Source: JBMYXZ01 sp049608925 (GTDB lineage: Bacteria > Pseudomonadota > Alphaproteobacteria > JAGOMX01). From it: a DNA stretch of 24,789 nt. Made by a program: the position numbers and the translations under genes. This document shows positions 21,799 to 24,789 of this stretch, piece after piece. The notes below the pieces were generated by a model. It was not told the DNA's origin. It did not search any database and saw only the letters and a program-made list of their open reading frames with translations. Each line of letters begins with the position of its first letter. The stretch's first letter is position 1. The stretch spans positions 1-24,789 of the forward strand of contig JBMYXZ010000008.1 in NCBI GenBank assembly GCA_049608925.1, in the 5' to 3' direction.

Positions 21799-23181
21799 TT
21801 ATTTTGATGTATTTTCCAAAGCAGCCGACCGTCCATGCCAAGTCAGGGCGAAAAATACAATGCCAAGTATGGCTGCGCCAACGAAAAGTAGGAAACCGCC
21901 GTCCCAACCATAGAGATCAACCATTTTTCCAACGCCAACACCACTGATTGCAGCACCAAGATATCCAAACGTTCCGTTCAGACCTGTTGCCAGACCGGCA
22001 GCTTTCTTGGAAGCAAAGTCAGTGACTGATATACCAGCCAAAACCTGCGGGCCGCTGACCAAGAATCCGACAAACCATAAGATGGCAGCATCAAGTACAG
22101 AATATCCTGCAGGGGCATACCAGAAATACAACAAAGCAGCGACAAGACCAGTCATATAAATAACGCTAACAGGGCCACGGCGTCCCTTAAAGACGCGATC
22201 AGAAATAAATCCTGCAAACAGGCCACCAAGAAGGCCGCCAATCTCTAGGGCAACAGTCTGCCAAGTGTAGGTCAGTAACTGGCTTCCCTTCATTTCCTGC
22301 AGCATAGTTGGGGCCCAGAACAAGACACCAAAGCGTACGGTATACAGACTCATGTTCGCCATACAGGTACACCAGACAAGCTTGTTCTTTACCACACGGC
22401 CTAGCAGTTCTTTATGGCTTAGGTTTTCGTCTTCTGCTTCTAGGTTATCAGTTGATAGCTTTTTATATACTTCAATCGGGGGCAGACCAACTGAGCTAGG
22501 CGTGTCTCGCAAGCGATTGATCAAGAAGAAGACGCCAATCATCGATAAAATACCAGGAACCAAAAAGGCTGCTTGCCAGCTATAGTATTTGATCAGATAC
22601 CCAGCCAATATCGTACTAGCAAGCGTTCCGATTTGATGAGAAGCGCTCCACATGCCCCATTTTGTACCGATTTCTTTTGGACTGTACCAGTGCGTCAGTA
22701 GGCGTGCCACAGGAGGCCAACCCATTGATTGGAACCAGCCGTTCACACCCCAGAATATGCCAAGCATAAGAAGGCTCTCCCAGAAACCGATGAAAATGTT
22801 GACTAAGCCAGAGCCCAGCAACCCAAAAGCCATAAAGAAACGTGCGCGGGTTAGAAAAACGCGGCCGTTAGAATGGTCGCTGATATAGCCATTGAAAAAC
22901 TTACCAAAGCCGTAAATGATTGAAAACGCTGTCGCGATACTGCCCAGTTGCGCTTTAGAATATCCAAACTCGCTGATCAGGGTAGGGTTTACCATCGCAA
23001 AGTTCATGCGCACCAGGTAAAAAGCCGCATAGCCCAATATGGTTGCGTACAGAACGCGAATGCGCCAGTAACGGTATTTCCTCTGATCAGTCGCCAGCAT
23101 CTCTAACTGAGGTGCTGTTGAGGCCGTTTGCAATTCGTCTTTAATAACTTGGGCTGTATTTTTCAAAAAGTGATCTCGCAA
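21799..23181 (-). CDS. Organophosphate:phosphate antiporter family transporter (UhpC/GlpT-like)
   Basis: A 460-residue major facilitator protein with about 12 membrane segments. Y-L-V-R-M-N-F-A in helix 1 and Y-T-V-R-F-G-V-L-F-W-A-P in the second half keep the two Arg that bind phosphate in GlpT. G-W-P-P-V-A-R-L-L-T-H-W-Y-S, followed by W-S-A-S-H-Q-I-G, is the family's signature loop. Such proteins exchange inorganic phosphate for glycerol-3-phosphate or hexose phosphates; UhpC acts as a glucose-6-phosphate sensor or carrier. The substrate cannot be fixed from sequence. The start is a TTG with AGGA seven bases upstream; a later ATG at about residue 38 has no such site. It is the first gene of a minus-strand run into nusB, divergent from hemB. 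Confidence 0.88.
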   Translation of the reverse strand: MRDHFLKNTAQVIKDELQTASTAPQLEMLATDQRKYRYWRIRVLYATILGYAAFYLVRMNFAMVNPTLISEFGYSKAQLGSIATAFSIIYGFGKFFNGYISDHSNGRVFLTRARFFMAFGLLGSGLVNIFIGFWESLLMLGIFWGVNGWFQSMGWPPVARLLTHWYSPKEIGTKWGMWSASHQIGTLASTILAGYLIKYYSWQAAFLVPGILSMIGVFFLINRLRDTPSSVGLPPIEVYKKLSTDNLEAEDENLSHKELLGRVVKNKLVWCTCMANMSLYTVRFGVLFWAPTMLQEMKGSQLLTYTWQTVALEIGGLLGGLFAGFISDRVFKGRRGPVSVIYMTGLVAALLYFWYAPAGYSVLDAAILWFVGFLVSGPQVLAGISVTDFASKKAAGLATGLNGTFGYLGAAISGVGVGKMVDLYGWDGGFLLFVGAAILGIVFFALTWHGRSAALENTSK

Positions 23182-23223
23182 AAAATAATCCTGATTTGCC
23201 TAAATTAGCAAAAATCCTCAACA

Positions 23224-23252
23224 TTGCAACCATATTTATGTAACGATATGTT
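23224..23252 (+). promoter_or_regulatory. Candidate hemB promoter
   Basis: TTGCAA (23224-23229), a 17-base spacer and TATGTT (23247-23252) lie about 60 bases before the hemB start. The -35 hexamer is the same as that proposed for rpsB, and because it is self-complementary it might also serve the divergent transporter gene. Confidence 0.4.
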
Positions 23253-23314
23253 TCAGTTGAAGAAACCGAATGATGTTGCTAGAACATGAGTATAAATAAA
23301 AAGTGAGGTCAATA

Positions 23315-24337
23315 ATGTTTAACGCAAAATCATATACTCCATCTTCCCGCGCATTTCCGCATGTCAGATTGCGCCGTAATCGGCAGCATCCTTGGCTGCG
23401 CAGATCAGTTGCTGAAACAACGTTAAGCGTCGATGACCTAATTCAACCAACCTTTATCAGAATGCCGCATGCCGAACGTGAAATACCGTCAATGCCAGGC
23501 ATATACAGGCATACAGTACAAGAAGCTGTTGATTATATAGGTCGGATAGCAGATCACAAAATTCCGATGACGCATCTGTTTCCATACTATGATCCAGAAG
23601 ATCGTCGCGAGAATGTACTTGAACTATTGTCCCCAGAAAATACATACTGCCAGGCGATTCGAGAGATTAAGAAATCATCTCCTGGGATTGGTATTATTGT
23701 TGATGTTGCCCTTGATTGCTATACCCAGCATGGTCAAGATGGCTTGGTACGTGACGGTCAGATTCTAAATGACGAAACGTTGGATGTTATCTCAGATTAT
23801 GCGGTCACCCTGGCGGAAGCAGGCGCAGACATAATCGCCCCGTCGGAGATGATGGATGGTCGCGTAGGCGTCATCCGCCAAGCCCTAGATGCAGCTGGAT
23901 ACCAGCATGTGGGTATCATGTCTTATGCGGCCAAATATTCCTCTGCTTTGTATGGTCCATTTCGTGATGCGGTCGGGTCAAAGAAGTGTTTGGGCTTGGC
24001 TGACAAGCATACTTATCAAATGGACCCACGCAACAGCAATGAAGCTCTCCGCGAAGTTGAAATGGATATTCAAGAGGGGGCAGACAGTGTCATGGTAAAG
24101 CCTGGTACTTTTTATCTAGATGTCCTATATCGCGTTAAGGAAACATTTGGTGTGCCGACGTATGTCTATCACATCAGCGGTGAGTATTCGATGCTGAAGA
24201 CAACCAGCGCTGCGGGCTATATCGATTACGAAGCAGCCATGATGGAAAACTTGATTGCTTTTAAAAGGGCAGGCGCGGACGGTATCCTTACCTACGCAGC
24301 AGAAGATTGTGCAAAAATTTTAGAACGTGGGGAATAA
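23315..24337 (+). CDS. hemB: Delta-aminolevulinic acid dehydratase (porphobilinogen synthase)
   Basis: HemB condenses two 5-aminolevulinate molecules to porphobilinogen, the second common step of haem synthesis. The Schiff-base lysines are in M-S-Y-A-A-K-Y (K207) and V-M-V-K-P-G (K262). The N-terminus has R-L-R-R-N-R-Q-H-P-W-L-R-R and the middle has M-P-G-I-Y-R. The metal-site segment reads D-V-A-L-D-C-Y-T-Q-H-G-Q-D-G, the Mg/K-type sequence and not the triple-Cys zinc type, although a Cys (135) replaces the Pro often seen there. I chose the ATG at 23315 because GAGG ends six bases upstream; an in-frame GTG at 23303 would overlap that site. The stop overlaps the next gene by one base. Confidence 0.96.
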   Translation: MFNAKSYTPSSRAFPHVRLRRNRQHPWLRRSVAETTLSVDDLIQPTFIRMPHAEREIPSMPGIYRHTVQEAVDYIGRIADHKIPMTHLFPYYDPEDRRENVLELLSPENTYCQAIREIKKSSPGIGIIVDVALDCYTQHGQDGLVRDGQILNDETLDVISDYAVTLAEAGADIIAPSEMMDGRVGVIRQALDAAGYQHVGIMSYAAKYSSALYGPFRDAVGSKKCLGLADKHTYQMDPRNSNEALREVEMDIQEGADSVMVKPGTFYLDVLYRVKETFGVPTYVYHISGEYSMLKTTSAAGYIDYEAAMMENLIAFKRAGADGILTYAAEDCAKILERGE

Positions 24338-24573
24338 TGTATAGATTTGTTTTATTAGGCAGTGTGTGTTTATTGCTTCAAGGTTGCTTGGGAAGTGTTT
24401 TTTTGGGACGCGATACCGATGTGTTTGGTGATAAGCCTCATTTAAGAACAGTCCCCGAGCCATCTGAAAAGATCCCAGATGCAGAAGTAGATCGTCAGGT
24501 TGAAGATAATAATGATGATTATCTCGAGGCGTTAGACGATAACCAGCAGCTGAGACAGGAATTGTTGCCGTAG
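24337..24573 (+). CDS. Small putative lipoprotein
   Basis: A 78-residue product whose ATG shares a base with the hemB stop (TAATG), with GTGGGG just upstream, so it is coupled to hemB. The N-terminus Y-R-F-V-L-L-G-S-V-C-L-L-L-Q-G-C carries a lipobox (L-L-Q-G-C, modified Cys at 16), so it should be a lipoprotein at the inner or outer membrane. The mature part is short, acidic and probably disordered, ending E-A-L-D-D-N-Q-Q-L-R-Q-E-L. I do not recognise a family. An in-frame ATG at 24307 lies within hemB and would bury the lipobox, so it is not preferred. Confidence 0.72.
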   Translation: MYRFVLLGSVCLLLQGCLGSVFLGRDTDVFGDKPHLRTVPEPSEKIPDAEVDRQVEDNNDDYLEALDDNQQLRQELLP

Positions 24574-24584
24574 GCGTTCCCAAG

Positions 24585-24606
24585 CTCCGGGCTTCCGCGG
24601 CTTGAC
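24585..24606. repeat. Copy 1 of a GC-rich dispersed repeat
   Basis: A 22-base block ending TTCCGCGGCTTGAC matches the block at 24739-24760 in 19 of 22 positions. In this copy the right half of the palindrome is replaced by ACATAAATGTCC, so the hairpin is degenerate. It begins 12 bases after the lipoprotein stop codon. Confidence 0.6.
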
Positions 24607-24680
24607 ACATAAATGTCCGGGATAAATTGGGAGAAGGAGTGGTAGCGTACATCCACTATGGATTTTAGGAGATAATTAGT

Positions 24681-24698
24681 ATGAATGATTGCTTTTGA
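24681..24698 (+). CDS. Five-codon mini-ORF, possible leader peptide
   Basis: ATG-AAT-GAT-TGC-TTT-TGA follows AGGAG (24667-24671) with a nine-base gap, a better ribosome binding site than several real genes here have. After the TGA the same frame stays open for 25 codons, through repeat copy 2, to a TAA at 24774. It could be a leader peptide for a gene beyond the window, a decayed small gene, or chance. Confidence 0.25.
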   Translation: MNDCF

Positions 24699-24738
24699 AG
24701 GGAGCAGAACTTTATTACTCTCCCCCGATTACCCCATA

Positions 24739-24767
24739 CTCCGACTTTCCGCGGCTTGACCGCGGAA
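24739..24767. repeat. Copy 2 of a GC-rich dispersed repeat with intact palindrome
   Basis: Contains a perfect eight-base stem TTCCGCGG/CCGCGGAA (24747-24754 with 24760-24767) around a CTTGA loop. The core resembles short palindromic elements scattered between genes in some alphaproteobacteria. That comparison is from memory and would need a genome-wide search. Confidence 0.6.
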
Positions 24768-24789
24768 TCCATTTAATTGTTTTATTTTA

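Larger units (their letters stand above)
24574..24789. other. Noncoding end of window with dispersed repeats
   Basis: No convincing full gene is seen in these 216 bases. They hold two copies of a GC-rich repeat, a five-codon ORF with a good ribosome binding site, and purine-rich sequence at 24629-24640. A gene may begin beyond the window. Confidence 0.5.

Noticed and set aside
24320..24652. 110-codon minus-strand ORF over the end of hemB and the lipoprotein gene
   Set aside because: It lies antisense to a gene with a clear lipobox and tight coupling to hemB, and has no recognisable domain.
24696..24698. TGA as a selenocysteine or programmed frameshift site
   Set aside because: No selenocysteine insertion hairpin is evident immediately after it, and the frame beyond the TGA runs into a dispersed repeat, not a conserved protein.

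Overview
The window reads as a chromosomal segment of an alphaproteobacterium of moderate GC. The main evidence is the run rpsB-tsf-pyrH-frr-uppS-cdsA, a nusB-thiL pair, and a HemB with the alphaproteobacterial-style D-V-A-L-D motif. An organophosphate/sugar-phosphate antiporter of the UhpC/GlpT type and two orphan secreted proteins hint at a host-associated or nutrient-scavenging lifestyle, but this is inference and I cannot name the genus.

Layout. (1) 91-11865, minus: one 3924-residue acidic protein. It has a helix-prone N-terminus, a proline run, a Pro-Glu stalk, about 57 copies of a calcium-binding-like repeat and a type I secretion-like C-terminus. It has its own ribosome binding site, a candidate promoter and a strong terminator at 24-54. 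(2) 12006-18107, minus: a tightly packed operon transcribed rpsB, tsf, pyrH, frr, uppS, cdsA, waaA (ribosome and elongation factor, UMP kinase, ribosome recycling, undecaprenyl carrier, CDP-diacylglycerol, Kdo transfer to lipid A). A structured leader precedes rpsB, and a stem-loop spans the rpsB stop codon. (3) 18412-19665, plus: an unrecognised secreted protein, ending at a terminator shared with the next convergent unit. (4) 19701-23181, minus: OPA-family transporter, nusB, thiL and a small periplasmic protein resembling the FliL C-terminal domain; the last three overlap. (5) 23315-24573, plus: hemB overlapping a small lipoprotein gene by one base. (6) 24574-24789: no convincing gene, but two copies of a GC-rich palindromic repeat and a five-codon mini-ORF with a good ribosome binding site.

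The most unusual object is the giant repeat protein. Each unit is built on a 53-residue (159-nt) period that I could measure as exact over four consecutive intervals. One RTX-type turn (G-x-G-N-D-x-V-x-G-D) is followed by a hydrophobic strand, an A-x-G-G-x-A element, an Asn-containing strand and F-G-x-D-x-I. This is a longer period than the 9- or 18-residue RTX repeat and suggests a three-coil solenoid unit with Ca2+ turns on only part of it. The usual continuation of the cdsA cluster (dxr, rseP, bamA) is absent: waaA and then the giant gene occupy that place.
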